Assembly (NCBI RefSeq): GCF_019237615.1
Contig: NZ_JAFAGT010000093.1
Span: forward strand, 1-58,434
Origin: Roseateles sp.
Lineage (GTDB): Bacteria; Pseudomonadota; Gammaproteobacteria; Burkholderiales; Burkholderiaceae_C
Length of the DNA: 58,434 nucleotides
Direction of reading: 5' to 3'
Part shown: positions 1 through 9,584 of the stretch, in pieces
Numbering within the stretch: position 1 is the stretch's first letter
Layout of the letters: every line of letters starts with the position of its first letter
Notes under the pieces: model-generated
Database searches by the model: none
What the model was told of the DNA's origin: nothing
What the model saw: the letters and a program-made list of their open reading frames with translations, nothing else
Position numbers and translations under genes: made by a program

Positions 1-2
1 CC

Positions 3-299
3 AACGCCGGCGAGACGACCGAGCATCTGCGCGAGGACACGTCCATCGTGCCCGACCCGGCCGACCGCGCGACGATAGAAGAAGAACACGCGCTCGAGCT
101 GCGCACGCGCGACCGCGAGCGCAAGCTGCTCAAGAAGGTCATGCAGTCGCTCGCGCGCCTCGACAGCGGCGAGTACGGCTACTGCGACGAGACCGGCGAG
201 CCGATCGGCCTCGGCCGCCTGATCGCGCGCCCGACCGCGACGCTTTCGCTCGAGGCGCAGCAGCGCCGCGAGCTCAAGCAGAAGATGTTCGGGGACTGA
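3..299 (+). CDS. dksA: RNA polymerase-binding transcription factor DksA, C-terminal part (5' end outside window)
   Basis: The frame is open to the left edge, so only the last 98 residues are present. They match the DksA C-terminus: the acidic DPADRATIEEEHALELR stretch, the coiled-coil return helix (RTRDRERKLLKKV) and the globular end with GYCDETGEPIGLGRL and ARPTATLSLEAQ. DksA binds the RNA polymerase secondary channel and, with ppGpp, resets transcription on starvation. Three of the four zinc-finger cysteines are replaced (C-x2-T and S-x2-A), leaving one Cys. From memory this single-cysteine form is common in Burkholderiales, so it is a lineage trait rather than decay. Identification is secure; the true start lies upstream. 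Confidence 0.95.
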   Translation, partial: NAGETTEHLREDTSIVPDPADRATIEEEHALELRTRDRERKLLKKVMQSLARLDSGEYGYCDETGEPIGLGRLIARPTATLSLEAQQRRELKQKMFGD

Positions 300-336
300 C
301 CGTCCCGACCACCAGGCCAGCAACGATACGCAGCGC

Positions 337-2088
337 ATGAGCGACAAGGACGGCAAGAACGAGAGCTTCTTCCGCAAGGTCGCGCGCTTCGTCGCGAACC
401 CGACGACGGACTGGGCCGAGATCAACTCGCGCCAGGACGACCCGGAGAGCGACCTCGCCAAGGCCGAGCTGCGCGCGATGGTCGAGCGCAAGCGGCGCAA
501 CGACATCGTGCGCAAGCGCGAGCTCGACATGCTGCGCCGCATCCGCCGCGAGGGCCTGACGCCCGAGCAGCTCGCGGCCCTGTCCTCGTCGCCGTCCAAG
601 ATGGGCGATGACGAGCGCATCAGCGAGACCAGTTCCAAGCTCGACCTCGGCGTGAAGGCCAAGATCGACGAGATCGAGCAGCAGATGGTGGGCGAGAGCT
701 TTGCGACGACGCAGGCCGTGCCCAAGCATCAGCCCGGCTTCTTCGAGACCAGCACGCGGCCCGTGGCCTTCTCCGCGACCGGCACGGCGCCGCTGCCCGT
801 CGACTCGGCCAGCGGGCGTGTCAGCGAGTTCTCCACGCTGCGCGAGGTCCAGCGCCTTCAGGCGCCCACGCCGCCAGCCGCCGTGACCATGGGGGCGGCG
901 CTCCCGCCGCTGTCCGACTCACCGCCCAGCCGCCTGCCCGATCTGCCGGCGCTGGACCTGCCGCTGTCCTTCACGCTGGCCGAGTCCACGCCAGAGGTCG
1001 AGGTGCAGGAGGTCGTGCACGACCCCGAGCTGGACGAGGCCGTCATCGCCTTCGCCAATGCCGACTACGAGACCAGCGAACGCGCGCTGACCGAGCTCGT
1101 GCGGCCCGGCGGCAGCCGCAACCTGCACGGCGAAACCTGGCTGGTGCTGTTCGACCATTACCGCGCCACCGGCGCCCAGGGCCGGTTCGAGGCGTTGGCC
1201 GTCGAGTACGCCCAGCAGTTCGGCCTGTCCGCACCGCAATGGTTTTCCATGCCCAAGCTGGTGGCCGAATCGGCGCGCCAGTCCGGCCGCTCGCCCATGG
1301 CCAAGGCCAGCGAGGTGAGCTGGACCGCGCCGGGCCTGCTGACGGCGGAGGACGTGGCCGTGCTGCAGAAGCGCTGCGAGACCTTGCCCATGCCCTGGGC
1401 CTTTGACTGGGGTGCGCTGGACGCCGTCGAGATCGAGGCGGCCATCCGATTGCGCCAGTTGTTCCGCACCTGGGCCCAGCAGCAGATCGACCAGCGCTGG
1501 ATCGCAGGCGACCGCTTCCTGGGCCAGCTCAAGGAGATCGCCCCGGTCGGCGAGCGCGACACCGACCCCGCGCTGTGGATGCTGCGCCTGGAGGCGCTGC
1601 GCCTGGCCAACCGCCCCGACCAGTTCGACGAGGCCGCCATCGACTACTGCGTGACCTACGAGGTTTCGCCGCCGTCCTGGGAGCGCGCCAAATGCCGCGT
1701 TCGCATCGGCAGCGAGGGCATGTCGACGAACAGCTCGGTCACGAGCACCATGCCGAGCGAGGCCCAGTCCACCTTCCTGGACACCGGCCTGCCCGATCCG
1801 GCCAGCGTTGCGGCCCAGCTCGAGTTGATGGGCCAGCTCAACGGCGACATCTCCGACACGCTGCGTGCCATGGGCGGCGAGGTCGGCGAGTCCAGCCTCA
1901 TCAACATCTCCTGCACCAAGCTGATCCGCCTGGACTTCATGGCCGCGGGCGACCTGCTGAACTGGGTGCTGCAACGCCGCAGCGAGAACCGCGCGGTGGT
2001 CTTCACCGATGCCCACCGTCTCGTCGCGCTGTTCTTTGGCGCGATGGGCATCAACGAGCACGCGAAGGTAAAAGTGCGGATCAACTGA
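337..2088 (+). CDS. Hypothetical protein with C-terminal STAS/MlaB-like segment
   Basis: A 583-residue soluble protein with no signal peptide or membrane segment. The N-terminus (about 1-110) is highly charged and helical, rich in Arg, Lys and Glu. Residues about 110-220 are a Pro/Ala/Ser-rich linker. The middle looks like helical repeats ([16 protein letters not shown] and similar, TPR/FimV-like). The last about 100 residues, ending in [25 protein letters not shown], resemble the STAS fold, with a beta strand followed by an amphipathic helix. It lies 37 bp after dksA and 38 bp before hslV on the same strand, so co-transcription is likely. I recognise it only as a conserved Burkholderiales hypothetical; the STAS assignment is inference from pattern. 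Confidence 0.85.
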   Translation: MSDKDGKNESFFRKVARFVANPTTDWAEINSRQDDPESDLAKAELRAMVERKRRNDIVRKRELDMLRRIRREGLTPEQLAALSSSPSKMGDDERISETSSKLDLGVKAKIDEIEQQMVGESFATTQAVPKHQPGFFETSTRPVAFSATGTAPLPVDSASGRVSEFSTLREVQRLQAPTPPAAVTMGAALPPLSDSPPSRLPDLPALDLPLSFTLAESTPEVEVQEVVHDPELDEAVIAFANADYETSERALTELVRPGGSRNLHGETWLVLFDHYRATGAQGRFEALAVEYAQQFGLSAPQWFSMPKLVAESARQSGRSPMAKASEVSWTAPGLLTAEDVAVLQKRCETLPMPWAFDWGALDAVEIEAAIRLRQLFRTWAQQQIDQRWIAGDRFLGQLKEIAPVGERDTDPALWMLRLEALRLANRPDQFDEAAIDYCVTYEVSPPSWERAKCRVRIGSEGMSTNSSVTSTMPSEAQSTFLDTGLPDPASVAAQLELMGQLNGDISDTLRAMGGEVGESSLINISCTKLIRLDFMAAGDLLNWVLQRRSENRAVVFTDAHRLVALFFGAMGINEHAKVKVRIN

Positions 2089-2126
2089 TCTTGCACCGCG
2101 GCTCCCGGCCCTTATCTGGAGCCTCT

Positions 2127-2696
2127 ATGTCCTCTGATTCCTCTTCCGCCGTCTACCACGGCACCACCATCATCTCGGTGCGCCGCCAGACGGCTGCCGG
2201 CTGGCAGGTCGCCATCGGCGGCGATGGCCAGGTGACGCTGGGCAATACCGTCGTCAAGGCCAGCGCGCGCAAGGTGCGCAAGCTCTACCGCGACCAGGTG
2301 CTGGCCGGCTTCGCGGGCGCCACGGCCGACGCTTTCACGCTGTTCGAGCGCTTCGAGGCCAAGCTGGAGAAGCACCAGGGCCACCTGGTGCGCGCCGCCG
2401 TCGAGCTGACTCGCGACTGGCGCACCGACCGCGTGCTGCGCCGCCTGGAGGCCATGCTGGCCGTGGCCGACCGCAGCGCGTCGCTCATCATCACCGGTAA
2501 CGGCGACGTGCTGGAGCCCGAGCAGGGCATCGTGGCCATCGGCTCGGGCGGGGCCTATGCGCAGGCCGCGGCCAAGGCGCTGCTGAACCACACCGAGCTG
2601 GGCGCGGCAGACATCGTCAAGCGTTCGCTGGAGATCGCCGGCGAGATCTGCATCTACACCAATCAGAACCACACGCTGGAAGTGCTGGAGCCCTGA
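2127..2696 (+). CDS. hslV: ATP-dependent protease subunit HslV
   Basis: This is the peptidase subunit of the HslUV (ClpYQ) bacterial proteasome-like complex, which degrades misfolded and regulatory proteins in the cytoplasm. The 189-residue product carries the HslV core GTTIISVRR; the catalytic N-terminal threonine is Thr13, so a 12-residue propeptide (ending YHG) must be removed. Further family landmarks are [16 protein letters not shown] and IGSGG(A)YAQAAA. The start is chosen because it directly precedes this propeptide and follows a GGAG 5 bp upstream; the longer open frame to the left is a shadow of the previous gene. Its partner hslU is not immediately downstream but follows an opposite-strand lipoprotein gene. 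Confidence 0.96.
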   Translation: MSSDSSSAVYHGTTIISVRRQTAAGWQVAIGGDGQVTLGNTVVKASARKVRKLYRDQVLAGFAGATADAFTLFERFEAKLEKHQGHLVRAAVELTRDWRTDRVLRRLEAMLAVADRSASLIITGNGDVLEPEQGIVAIGSGGAYAQAAAKALLNHTELGAADIVKRSLEIAGEICIYTNQNHTLEVLEP

Positions 2697-2709
2697 GGCG
2701 GCGATGTGT

Positions 2710-3255
2710 TCAGCGATCGGATCCGGGCTGCGCCGTCAGGCTGACCCGCACGGCGTCGCCGTAGCTGAGGTCCGGCGCGGCCAGCGCGCCCGCGCCGGTG
2801 CCGATCAACGTGCCCCACAGCATGCCGGCAACGACGTTGAGGCTGGACATGATTTTGTGGCCGCTCTTGTTGTCCCGCTCGCGCTGGCGGTCGCCCACCG
2901 CGGCGCCCGCGAGGGCACCCACACCCGCGCCGATCAGCATGTTGCCGGCCCGGCTGCTGCGCGGCTCCACGACGGCCTCGCCCGCCCACTGCTTGTCGGC
3001 GCTCGTGCAGCGCAGCAGCAGCGGCTGGCTGTCCACGACCAACTGCACCGCGCCGGGCGCTGTCAGCTGCCATTCGCCGCTGCCGTTGCGCAACGTGCAG
3101 CTGGCGGCGTCCAGCGCTGCCCCCTTGTCGGTGACGACGCTGACCCTCAGCGTCTGCAGCTTGGCTGGCGCCGACAGCGTGGCGCAGGCGCTCAAGGCCG
3201 TGGCGACGGCGAGCATCGGCGCCAGGCGGCGCGCAATCCTGGCAATGCGAAGCAT
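2710..3255 (-). CDS. Glycine-zipper lipoprotein
   Basis: A 181-residue predicted lipoprotein: basic n-region (RIARIARR), hydrophobic core and lipobox LSAC with Cys24 as lipidation site. The middle resembles a small beta domain with two cysteines (SCTLRNG and LLRCTS). A Gly/Ala-rich zipper follows at about 105-125 (GNMLIGAGVGALAGAAVG), a pattern seen in envelope proteins that pack in or on a membrane, and a second Gly-rich segment lies near the C-terminus. The start is supported by GGGAG 6 bp upstream; longer in-frame starts would overlap hslU. The gene lies antisense between hslV and hslU. Function unknown. Confidence 0.85.
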   Translation of the reverse strand: MLRIARIARRLAPMLAVATALSACATLSAPAKLQTLRVSVVTDKGAALDAASCTLRNGSGEWQLTAPGAVQLVVDSQPLLLRCTSADKQWAGEAVVEPRSSRAGNMLIGAGVGALAGAAVGDRQRERDNKSGHKIMSSLNVVAGMLWGTLIGTGAGALAAPDLSYGDAVRVSLTAQPGSDR

Positions 3256-3361
3256 CGGAACTCCCTGAAATCCTTGTTCGAGCATCGGCGCCCGGTCGGG
3301 TGCGTGGGTCGGTGTTGTACCGGCAGGCTCGATCTCGATCTTCCACGAATACCCTAATGCC

Positions 3362-4687
3362 ATGAGTAATATGACCCCCCAGGAAATCGTCTCCGAGCTG
3401 GACCGCCACATCGTCGGCCAGCAGGCCGCCAAGCGCGCCGTCGCCATCGCCATGCGCAATCGCTGGCGGCGCCAGCGGGTCGATGAGAAGCTGCGCGCGG
3501 AGATCACGCCCAAGAACATCCTGATGATCGGTCCGACCGGCGTCGGCAAGACCGAGATCGCCCGCCGCCTGGCCCGGCTGGCCGGCGCACCCTTCATCAA
3601 GGTCGAGGCGACCAAGTTCACCGAGGTGGGCTATGTCGGCAAGGACGTGGACTCCATCATCCGCGACCTCATCGAGGTGGCTGTCAAGCAGGAGCGCGAG
3701 GCAGCCATGCAGCGCTGCCAGACGCGCGCCGAGGATGCCGCCGAGGAGCGCATCCTCGATGTGCTGCTGCCCGGCTCCCGCACCGACAAGGACAGCGACA
3801 ACCCGACGCGCCAGGCCTTCCGCAAGCGCCTGCGCGAGGGCCAGCTGGATGACAAGGACATCGAGCTGGACCTGCTCGCGCCCAGGCCCAGCCTGGAGGT
3901 GCTGACGCCCTTTGGCAACCAGCCCGGCATGGAGGACATGGCCGAGCAGCTCAAGGGCATGTTCAGCCAGTTCGGCGGCAACCAGAAGAAGACGCGCAAG
4001 CTCAAGATCGCGGAGGCAATGAAGCTGCTCATCGACGAGGAAGCCGCCAAGCTCGTCAACGAGGAGGAGATCCGCGCGACGGCGCTGACCAATGCTCAGG
4101 AGATGGGCATCGTCTTCATCGACGAGATCGACAAGGTCGCGTCACGCCAGGAGAACGGCGGGGCCGAGGTGTCGCGCCAGGGCGTGCAGCGCGACCTGCT
4201 GCCTCTGGTCGAGGGCACGACGGTGTCGACGAAGTACGGCCTCGTGAAGACCGATCACATCCTCTTCATCGCCAGTGGCGCCTTCCACCTCAGCAAACCC
4301 AGCGACCTCATCCCCGAGCTGCAGGGCCGGTTGCCTATACGCGTCGAGCTGGACTCGCTGTCCGTCGCCGACTTCGAGGCCATCCTGACGAGCACGCATG
4401 CCAGCCTCGTCAAGCAGTACCAGGCCCTGCTCGCGACCGAGGGTGTCACGCTGGACCTGCAGCCCGAGGCGATACGCCGCCTCGCGCAGATCGCCTTCGA
4501 GGTCAACGAGCGCACCGAGAACATCGGTGCGCGGCGGCTGGCGACGGTGATGGAGCGGCTGCTCGACGAGATCAGCTTCGACGCGCCGCGCAGCTCGGGC
4601 CAGACCGTGTCGCTGGACGCGGCGGCCGTGGATGCCAAGCTGGGCGCGCTGGCGGCCAACGAAGACCTGAGCCGCTTCATCCTCTGA
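3362..4687 (+). CDS. hslU: ATP-dependent protease ATPase subunit HslU
   Basis: The AAA+ unfoldase that feeds substrates into HslV. The 441-residue length is normal for the family. Walker A GPTGVGKT is at residues 57-64, Walker B with the following acidic residues is VFIDEIDK, the pore-loop region GYVGKD is present, and sensor 2 lies in the [16 protein letters not shown] segment. The C-terminus EDLSRFIL is the tail that inserts into HslV. The intermediate I-domain covers roughly residues 110-235. The gene begins 106 bp beyond the divergently read lipoprotein gene, so it needs its own promoter or read-through from hslV. Confidence 0.98.
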   Translation: MSNMTPQEIVSELDRHIVGQQAAKRAVAIAMRNRWRRQRVDEKLRAEITPKNILMIGPTGVGKTEIARRLARLAGAPFIKVEATKFTEVGYVGKDVDSIIRDLIEVAVKQEREAAMQRCQTRAEDAAEERILDVLLPGSRTDKDSDNPTRQAFRKRLREGQLDDKDIELDLLAPRPSLEVLTPFGNQPGMEDMAEQLKGMFSQFGGNQKKTRKLKIAEAMKLLIDEEAAKLVNEEEIRATALTNAQEMGIVFIDEIDKVASRQENGGAEVSRQGVQRDLLPLVEGTTVSTKYGLVKTDHILFIASGAFHLSKPSDLIPELQGRLPIRVELDSLSVADFEAILTSTHASLVKQYQALLATEGVTLDLQPEAIRRLAQIAFEVNERTENIGARRLATVMERLLDEISFDAPRSSGQTVSLDAAAVDAKLGALAANEDLSRFIL

Positions 4688-4703
4688 CGCGCCGCCCGGC
4701 GCG
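4688..4703. terminator. GC-rich hairpin between convergent hslU and coaX
   Basis: CGCGCC-GCCC-GGCGCG forms a 6-bp GC stem with a 4-nt loop exactly in the 24 bp separating the two convergent stop codons. There is no T-tract on either strand, so it could act as a weak bidirectional terminator or simply an mRNA end-protecting structure. Confidence 0.4.
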
Positions 4704-4711
4704 CGGCCGGA

Positions 4712-5476
4712 TCAGGCCCGCGCCGAATGGATGGCCAGCAGGCCGTCGAAGATCAGCCCCTCGATCAGCTCGTGCGGCGCGTCCAGCGCCGGCGCCACCT
4801 TCCAGCCGGCACCGCCCGTCATCAGCACCAGCGGCTCGCGCCCCTCGCGCTTGGCCAGCAGCCGGTGCATGCGCTCGATGGCGCCGGTGATGGCGAAGGT
4901 GCCGCCGGTGGTGAGTGCGTCACTGGTGTTGGTGGGGAAGTCGCGCACCTCGCCAGTGGGCACGCGCAGGCCGGCCGTGCCGCCCTCCAGCGCGCGCAGC
5001 ATGATGCCGTGGCCGGGCAGGATCAGGCCGCCGAGGAACTGGCCGTCGCCGGAGAGCGCGTCCACCGTCACCGCCGTGCCTACCATGACGGTCAGCACCG
5101 GCCCGTCGAAGCCGCGCTTGCGGGCATGGGCATGGGCGCCGATGACGGCCACCCAGCGGTCGGCGCCCAGGCGGGTCGGGTGGTCGTAGCCATTCCTGAC
5201 GCCGGCGCACTCGGCGTCCGGCACGACCCAGCGGGCACTGAGGTCCCAATGCTCCATCTGCTCCTCGACGCGGCGGCGCACCGCATCGCCGGCGACGTTG
5301 CTGCCCAGGATGCGCACCGGCGCGGCCAGGCCCTGCCAGTCCTCGTCGGACAGGCGGTCGATGTTCTCCAGGAAGACGGCGCCATGCTGCTGCGGCTGGG
5401 TGCCGGGCTGGGCGTCGTCCGCGTAGACGGCCCACTTGAGCCGGGTGTTGCCGATGTCGATGGCCAGAAAGCTCAT
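4712..5476 (-). CDS. coaX: Type III pantothenate kinase
   Basis: Phosphorylates pantothenate in the first committed step of coenzyme A synthesis. The 254-residue product starts [15 protein letters not shown], the P-loop-like phosphate 1 motif of the acetate kinase/Hsp70 (ASKHA) fold. Other type III landmarks are [11 protein letters not shown], the TAVTVDAL segment and GGLILPG, followed by TGGAGW near the end. A longer open frame begins upstream, but only this start places the DIGNT motif at residues 7-11 as in family members. It is convergent with hslU. Type III enzymes are the usual form in Burkholderiales. Confidence 0.95.
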   Translation of the reverse strand: MSFLAIDIGNTRLKWAVYADDAQPGTQPQQHGAVFLENIDRLSDEDWQGLAAPVRILGSNVAGDAVRRRVEEQMEHWDLSARWVVPDAECAGVRNGYDHPTRLGADRWVAVIGAHAHARKRGFDGPVLTVMVGTAVTVDALSGDGQFLGGLILPGHGIMLRALEGGTAGLRVPTGEVRDFPTNTSDALTTGGTFAITGAIERMHRLLAKREGREPLVLMTGGAGWKVAPALDAPHELIEGLIFDGLLAIHSARA

Positions 5477-5672
5477 GGGGGGCTGTGGCGTGAACGATGC
5501 CGCGAGCCTACCAGCGCATTGGGATCTGCCCGTGCGGGTTTGTGCTTCGTCGGCCGACGACTGCCGGCCCCTTTCCACCAGGAGAAACTCACACCGCGAC
5601 GCCTGCGACCGGCCGCAGCGGCCTGCGCTGGCAAGTAGACTGGGTTGCCCCTCTGCTCGATACCCTCCTCGC

Positions 5673-6398
5673 ATGCAGTTTCAATGGCTGGCCCTGGCGG
5701 CATTTCTCCTCGTGATGATCGCGGACCACTTCATCGTGTGGCCTGCCTTCTCCCGCAGTGTCGAGCTCGACGGCGTGAGGGCTCGGCGCGCGCTCTGGGC
5801 GCGGTGGATGCTGATGTTGTGGGGCGCTTCCGCGCTCGTGCTGTGGCTGTGGATAGGCGGCGGCGTGCCGATGGCCTCGGTCGGTCTCGCGTGGCCCACG
5901 GGATGGCGGTTGTGGGCTCCTCTGGGCCTGGGCGCAGCGGTCATCGCGCTGCAGGTCCATGGCGCGATGAAGATCATCCGTCAACCCGAAAGGTCCGCGC
6001 AGTTGCGCGAACAGCTCGGTAGCACCGCGGCTGTTCTGCCCCATTTGGCGTCTGAGCTTCCGTGGTGGTTCGCTGCGTCGGTGACTGCCGGGTTCTGCGA
6101 GGAATTGCTGTTCCGCGGATTCCTGGTCTGGCTGCTGCAGCCGATGGTCGGCATATGGGTGGCGGCGATCCTCTCGGTCCTCGTATTCGTGCTGGGTCAC
6201 GCGTACCAGGGCCGCGAGGGCATGCTTCGCACCGGGCTGCTCGGGCTCATCTTCACGGCGATCGTCCTGGTGACGGGATCGCTCTGGGTCGCCATCCTGC
6301 TGCACGCGGCCATCGATGTGATGGGTGGGCTGATCGGCTGGCTGATCCAGCGGGAACCCCCGTCGTCGATCGCCAGGCCCGCAGCGTCGACGCCCTGA
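5673..6398 (+). CDS. CPBP family intramembrane metalloprotease (CAAX protease-like)
   Basis: A 241-residue integral membrane protein with about seven hydrophobic segments. It carries the three CPBP/Abi motifs: EE-x3-R (EELLFRGF, about residue 145), F-x3-H (FVLGHAYQ) and H-x3-D (HAAIDV) near the C-terminus. These residues bind zinc and catalyse intramembrane proteolysis in the Rce1/CAAX family. Substrates of bacterial members are mostly unknown; some mature or protect against bacteriocins. The ATG is chosen because it starts the first transmembrane helix; upstream in-frame sequence overlaps the coaX promoter region. Confidence 0.88.
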   Translation: MQFQWLALAAFLLVMIADHFIVWPAFSRSVELDGVRARRALWARWMLMLWGASALVLWLWIGGGVPMASVGLAWPTGWRLWAPLGLGAAVIALQVHGAMKIIRQPERSAQLREQLGSTAAVLPHLASELPWWFAASVTAGFCEELLFRGFLVWLLQPMVGIWVAAILSVLVFVLGHAYQGREGMLRTGLLGLIFTAIVLVTGSLWVAILLHAAIDVMGGLIGWLIQREPPSSIARPAASTP

Positions 6399-6552
6399 CT
6401 GCGACCGGCCCTGCGGGCGCTCTGCCGGATCGGCGCCGGGCGGATGACGTGGCTGCGGCGCCGGCAGGCGTGCGCCAGCGGCAAGCGCAGCCCCGGCCAG
6501 GAAAGCGGCAGGGGCGTGGTCATGCCCCAGGGGCCACGCTACCGGCGTGCCG

Positions 6553-7533
6553 TCAACCCACCTTCAGCGGCAGGTGCAACTCCACGGTGCCCGGCTGGCC
6601 TGGCGCGGACGTCGTCAGGTAGCGCGCATAGGGCGGTAGCTGCGGGTGCGGCTGGCGCTGCTCGACGCGCAGGCGCTGCATGGCCTGGTACCAGGCCATT
6701 TCCAGTGATTCGGGTGGGCCGTCCATGCGCACCAAGTAAGCGGCATGGGGCGGCTGTTCATACGGCTTGAGGCCAGCGGGCAGATCGATGGCTGCGGGCA
6801 GTTCTACGCCGACGCGGCACTCGACGGTGCGCAGCTTCAGGTGCGTCTTCAGGTAGTGGGCGACCGCCGTGCCGTCCGCCGGCAGGGCGGCACGGGCCAG
6901 TTCAGCGCGCACCTCGGCGATGCGCGGCGGCAGCTCGGCGGCCAGCGAGTCCAGCGGGCCGCGGTAGGGCTGCTGGGCGTACCGGCGCGCGGGCTGGTCC
7001 TGCACGCCGAGGTAGGCGAGGGCGTAGGGCGCCGGGTCGGCCTGCAGTGCCTCGGCCAGGCGGTCCAGGCCGAAGCGCAGGTCCAGCTGCGTCGCGCCCT
7101 GCACGGTCGCCGCAAACGCGCGCAGCGTGAAGGCGACGCGGCCCTTGAAGCGCCAGGTGACCTGGGTGCCGCCAGGCGCGGGGTCGAAGCGCCAGTCCGA
7201 GCGGCCCTTGCAGGCGAACGGCAGCCAGAACCGCAATCGTTGTCGCAGCGCCTGCGGTGCCGGCGCCTTCAGCGCGTGCACCTGGCCGCGGCCGACCTGG
7301 GGCATGTCCCAGGCCAGCGTGTCGCCCTCGACCGTGGCGCGGGCCTCGCGCGCGTGTTCGAGCCAGGGATTCCAGGCCTGCCACTGGGCGAGGTCGGCCA
7401 CGCGGGCCCGCACGGCGTCGGGCGGCGCCGCGATGAAGCGCGTCGCCTCGGCGCGCACGCGGCCGCTGTAGCGGCCCATGTAGACCAGCAGCACCACCAG
7501 CAGCAAGGCCAGCGCGAAGAAGAGGGGGCTCAT
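6553..7533 (-). CDS. SRPBCC-domain protein with C-terminal GyrI-like domain
   Basis: A 326-residue protein. Residues 1-20 form one hydrophobic segment (membrane anchor or uncleaved signal). Residues about 30-165 look like a START/SRPBCC ligand-binding fold, with the typical AAPPDAVRARVADLAQWQAWNPW start and WRFDPAPGGTQVTWRFKGR strand pair. Residues about 205-326 resemble a GyrI-like/AraC effector-binding domain (small-molecule binding). The combination is found in Burkholderiales and Bacteroidetes without a proven role; ligand sequestration is plausible. It lies alone between the convergent CPBP gene and the TRAP terminator. Confidence 0.8.
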   Translation of the reverse strand: MSPLFFALALLLVVLLVYMGRYSGRVRAEATRFIAAPPDAVRARVADLAQWQAWNPWLEHAREARATVEGDTLAWDMPQVGRGQVHALKAPAPQALRQRLRFWLPFACKGRSDWRFDPAPGGTQVTWRFKGRVAFTLRAFAATVQGATQLDLRFGLDRLAEALQADPAPYALAYLGVQDQPARRYAQQPYRGPLDSLAAELPPRIAEVRAELARAALPADGTAVAHYLKTHLKLRTVECRVGVELPAAIDLPAGLKPYEQPPHAAYLVRMDGPPESLEMAWYQAMQRLRVEQRQPHPQLPPYARYLTTSAPGQPGTVELHLPLKVG

Positions 7534-7555
7534 CGGTGAATGTCCAGATGGAAGA

Positions 7556-7577
7556 AAGCCCGGCCGAGGCCGGGCTT
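7556..7577 (-). terminator. Rho-independent terminator of the TRAP operon
   Basis: AAGCCCGGCC and GGCCGGGCTT form a 10-bp perfect inverted repeat 22 bp past the dctM stop. Read on the minus strand it is followed by a T-rich run (TTTCTT), as expected for an intrinsic terminator. Confidence 0.8.
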
Positions 7578-7599
7578 GGGAGAGGCGCTCAGGCGCGTA

Positions 7600-8883
7600 T
7601 CAGAGCATGCCCATCATCTTGGGCACGACCAGCGTCAGCCATGGCCAGTAGGTGACGATGACGAGGAAGACGATCATCGTCAGCAGCCAGGGCATGACGG
7701 CCTTGGTCAGCTCCGTGATGCCGAGCTTGGAGATGCCCGACGCGACGTAGAGGTTCAGGCCCACCGGCGGGTGGCACAGGCCCACTTCCATGTTCACGTC
7801 GATCAGGATGCCGAAGTGAACCGGGTTCACGCCCAGCTGCATGGCGGCCGGGAAGAAGATCGGCGCCATGATCAGGATGATGGACGACGGGTCCATGAAG
7901 TTGCCGGCGCCCAGCAGCACCAGGTTGACGACGAACAGGAAGCCGTTCTGGCCCAGGTTCATCGACAGCAGCCAGTCGGCCAACTGGTGCGGCAGGTTCT
8001 CGTTGGTCAGCACGAAGGAGAACAGCACCGCGTTCGTGATGATGTAGAGCAGCATCGCGGACATGTTGGCCGAGTCCTTCAGCACCTTGGGCACGTCGCG
8101 CAGCTTCAGGTCCTTGTAGACGAAGATCGCCACGAAGAACGAGTACACCGCAGCCATCGCCGCCGCCTCGGTCGCCGTGAAGGCGCCCGACCAGATGCCG
8201 CCGACGATGATGACGACCAGCAGCAGGCCCCAGAAGCTCTTGCGGAAGGCGTGGAAACGGGCCATCCAGCCGGCCCTGGCCAGGCGCGGGTAGTTGTTCT
8301 TGCGGGCGATCCACCAGGTCACGGCGGCCAGCATCAGCGCCAGCATGATGCCGGGCAGCAGACCGGCGACGAACAGCGCACCGATGGAGGTGTTGGTCGA
8401 GATCGCGTAGATGACCTTCGGGATGGACGGCAGCATCAGGATGCCCAGCGAGCCGGCCGTGATGATGACGCCGGCGCCGAAGCGCATCGGGTAGCCGTGG
8501 GCCACCATGGCGGGCAGCACGATGGAGCCGATGGCGACGACCGTCGCGACCGAGGAGCCACAGACCAGCGCGAACATCGAGCAGGCCAGGATGGACGCCA
8601 GCGCCAGGCCGCCGTGGAAGTGCCCCACCATGCTGGTCGCGAAGTTGATCATCCGCCGCGCGACACCGCCGTGCGTCAGGAAGTTGCCGGCCAGGATGAA
8701 GAAGGGCACGGCCATGATTTCCCACTTCTCGATGCCCGTGAACAGCTTCAGGGCGACCGATTCGATGGGGACCTGGGTCATCGTGACGATGAAGGTCAGC
8801 ACGGTCAGGCCCAGCGAGATGCTGATCGGCATGCCGGTCAGCATCAGCGCCAGCAACAGGCTGAAGATGATGAGTGCATTCAT
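7600..8883 (-). CDS. dctM: TRAP transporter large permease DctM
   Basis: The 427-residue large membrane subunit of a tripartite ATP-independent periplasmic transporter, which drives uptake with an ion gradient. It has about 12 transmembrane segments and DctM family landmarks: FILAGNFLTHGGVARRMINF, SIVLPAMVAHGYP and the GLCHPPVGLNLYV segment near the end. Its ATG overlaps the dctQ stop by 4 bp, indicating translational coupling. Together with two DctP-type binding proteins upstream it should import a C4-dicarboxylate or related organic acid. Confidence 0.95.
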   Translation of the reverse strand: MNALIIFSLLLALMLTGMPISISLGLTVLTFIVTMTQVPIESVALKLFTGIEKWEIMAVPFFILAGNFLTHGGVARRMINFATSMVGHFHGGLALASILACSMFALVCGSSVATVVAIGSIVLPAMVAHGYPMRFGAGVIITAGSLGILMLPSIPKVIYAISTNTSIGALFVAGLLPGIMLALMLAAVTWWIARKNNYPRLARAGWMARFHAFRKSFWGLLLVVIIVGGIWSGAFTATEAAAMAAVYSFFVAIFVYKDLKLRDVPKVLKDSANMSAMLLYIITNAVLFSFVLTNENLPHQLADWLLSMNLGQNGFLFVVNLVLLGAGNFMDPSSIILIMAPIFFPAAMQLGVNPVHFGILIDVNMEVGLCHPPVGLNLYVASGISKLGITELTKAVMPWLLTMIVFLVIVTYWPWLTLVVPKMMGML

Positions 8884-9497
8884 TTGCGGGCCTCCACGTC
8901 CAGCGGGGTCTGTTCATCCACGCCCTCGACGTGGGATTCGTCATGCTTGGGCAGTTCGCCGGTCTTCCAGAAGTTCCAGCAGACCTGCAGGAAGCGGTAG
9001 CACATCAGCGCCGAACCCAGCGGGATGGCGGAATAGACGATCCAGGTGGGCCATTCCAGGTCGGGCGTCGTCGGTCCCTCGAACACGTCGGGGTTGGGCT
9101 GGCCGATCAGTTGCAGGAAGGCGTAATGCGCGCCGTTGTCCCATACAAAGTTGCCGCCCATCACGGCAATGGTGCCGGTGAAGAACGCGCCGGCCAGCAG
9201 GCCGAAGATGACGAAGCGGCCGCGGTTCTTTGGCGTCATGCGGTTGATGACGACGTCCACGCCGACGTGGATGCCGGTGCGCACGCCGTAGGCGGCACCG
9301 AACTTGCACATCCAGACGAACAGGATGATGCACAGCTCCTGCGCCCAGCTCATGTGGATCTTGAGGGCGATGTCCTGGATGTAGGGTACGCCGGCTAGAT
9401 AGCGGTGCACGACGGCGACAAAGATCACCAGCGTCGCCGCGGCCATCAGGAAGGAGATCAGCCACTCCTCCAGATGGTTCAGCGCTTTATTCAGCAT
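8880..9497 (-). CDS. dctQ: TRAP transporter small permease DctQ
   Basis: A 205-residue protein with four hydrophobic helices (starting FLMAAATLVIFVAVVHRYL) typical of DctQ, which bridges the large permease and the binding protein. The motif SWAQELCIILFVWMCKFGAAYGVR matches the second helix region of the family. It also carries a longer than usual charged C-terminal tail (about 25 residues). It ends inside the start of dctM. The ATG is preceded by a GGAGA run at 6-10 bp. Confidence 0.93.
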   Translation of the reverse strand: MLNKALNHLEEWLISFLMAAATLVIFVAVVHRYLAGVPYIQDIALKIHMSWAQELCIILFVWMCKFGAAYGVRTGIHVGVDVVINRMTPKNRGRFVIFGLLAGAFFTGTIAVMGGNFVWDNGAHYAFLQLIGQPNPDVFEGPTTPDLEWPTWIVYSAIPLGSALMCYRFLQVCWNFWKTGELPKHDESHVEGVDEQTPLDVEARK

Positions 9498-9532
9498 TGT
9501 TCTTCTCCTTTCACGGGCAAAGCCGTGCCCCG

Positions 9533-9552
9533 CCGGAGGCCAGCGCCTCCGG
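9533..9552 (-). promoter_or_regulatory. Intercistronic hairpin between dctP and dctQ
   Basis: CCGGAGGC-CAGC-GCCTCCGG is an 8-bp perfect stem with a 4-nt loop in the 87-bp gap after the binding-protein gene and before the membrane genes. Such stems commonly stabilise the upstream message or partly terminate, giving more binding protein than permease. There is no T-tract, so stabilisation or attenuation is more likely than full termination. Confidence 0.55.
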
Positions 9553-9584
9553 GAGATGCACGGATGGTTCGTGGGTGGGGGGGG

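Noticed and set aside
919-2061. Minus-strand open frame of 380 codons opposite the STAS-like hypothetical
   Set aside because: Shadow composition; the plus-strand gene is a better protein and fits the operon.
2089-2126. Heat-shock sigma-32-like promoter before hslV (TTGCAC ... CCCTTATCT)
   Set aside because: Only a partial match, and transcription from it would begin inside or beyond the hslV ribosome-binding site.
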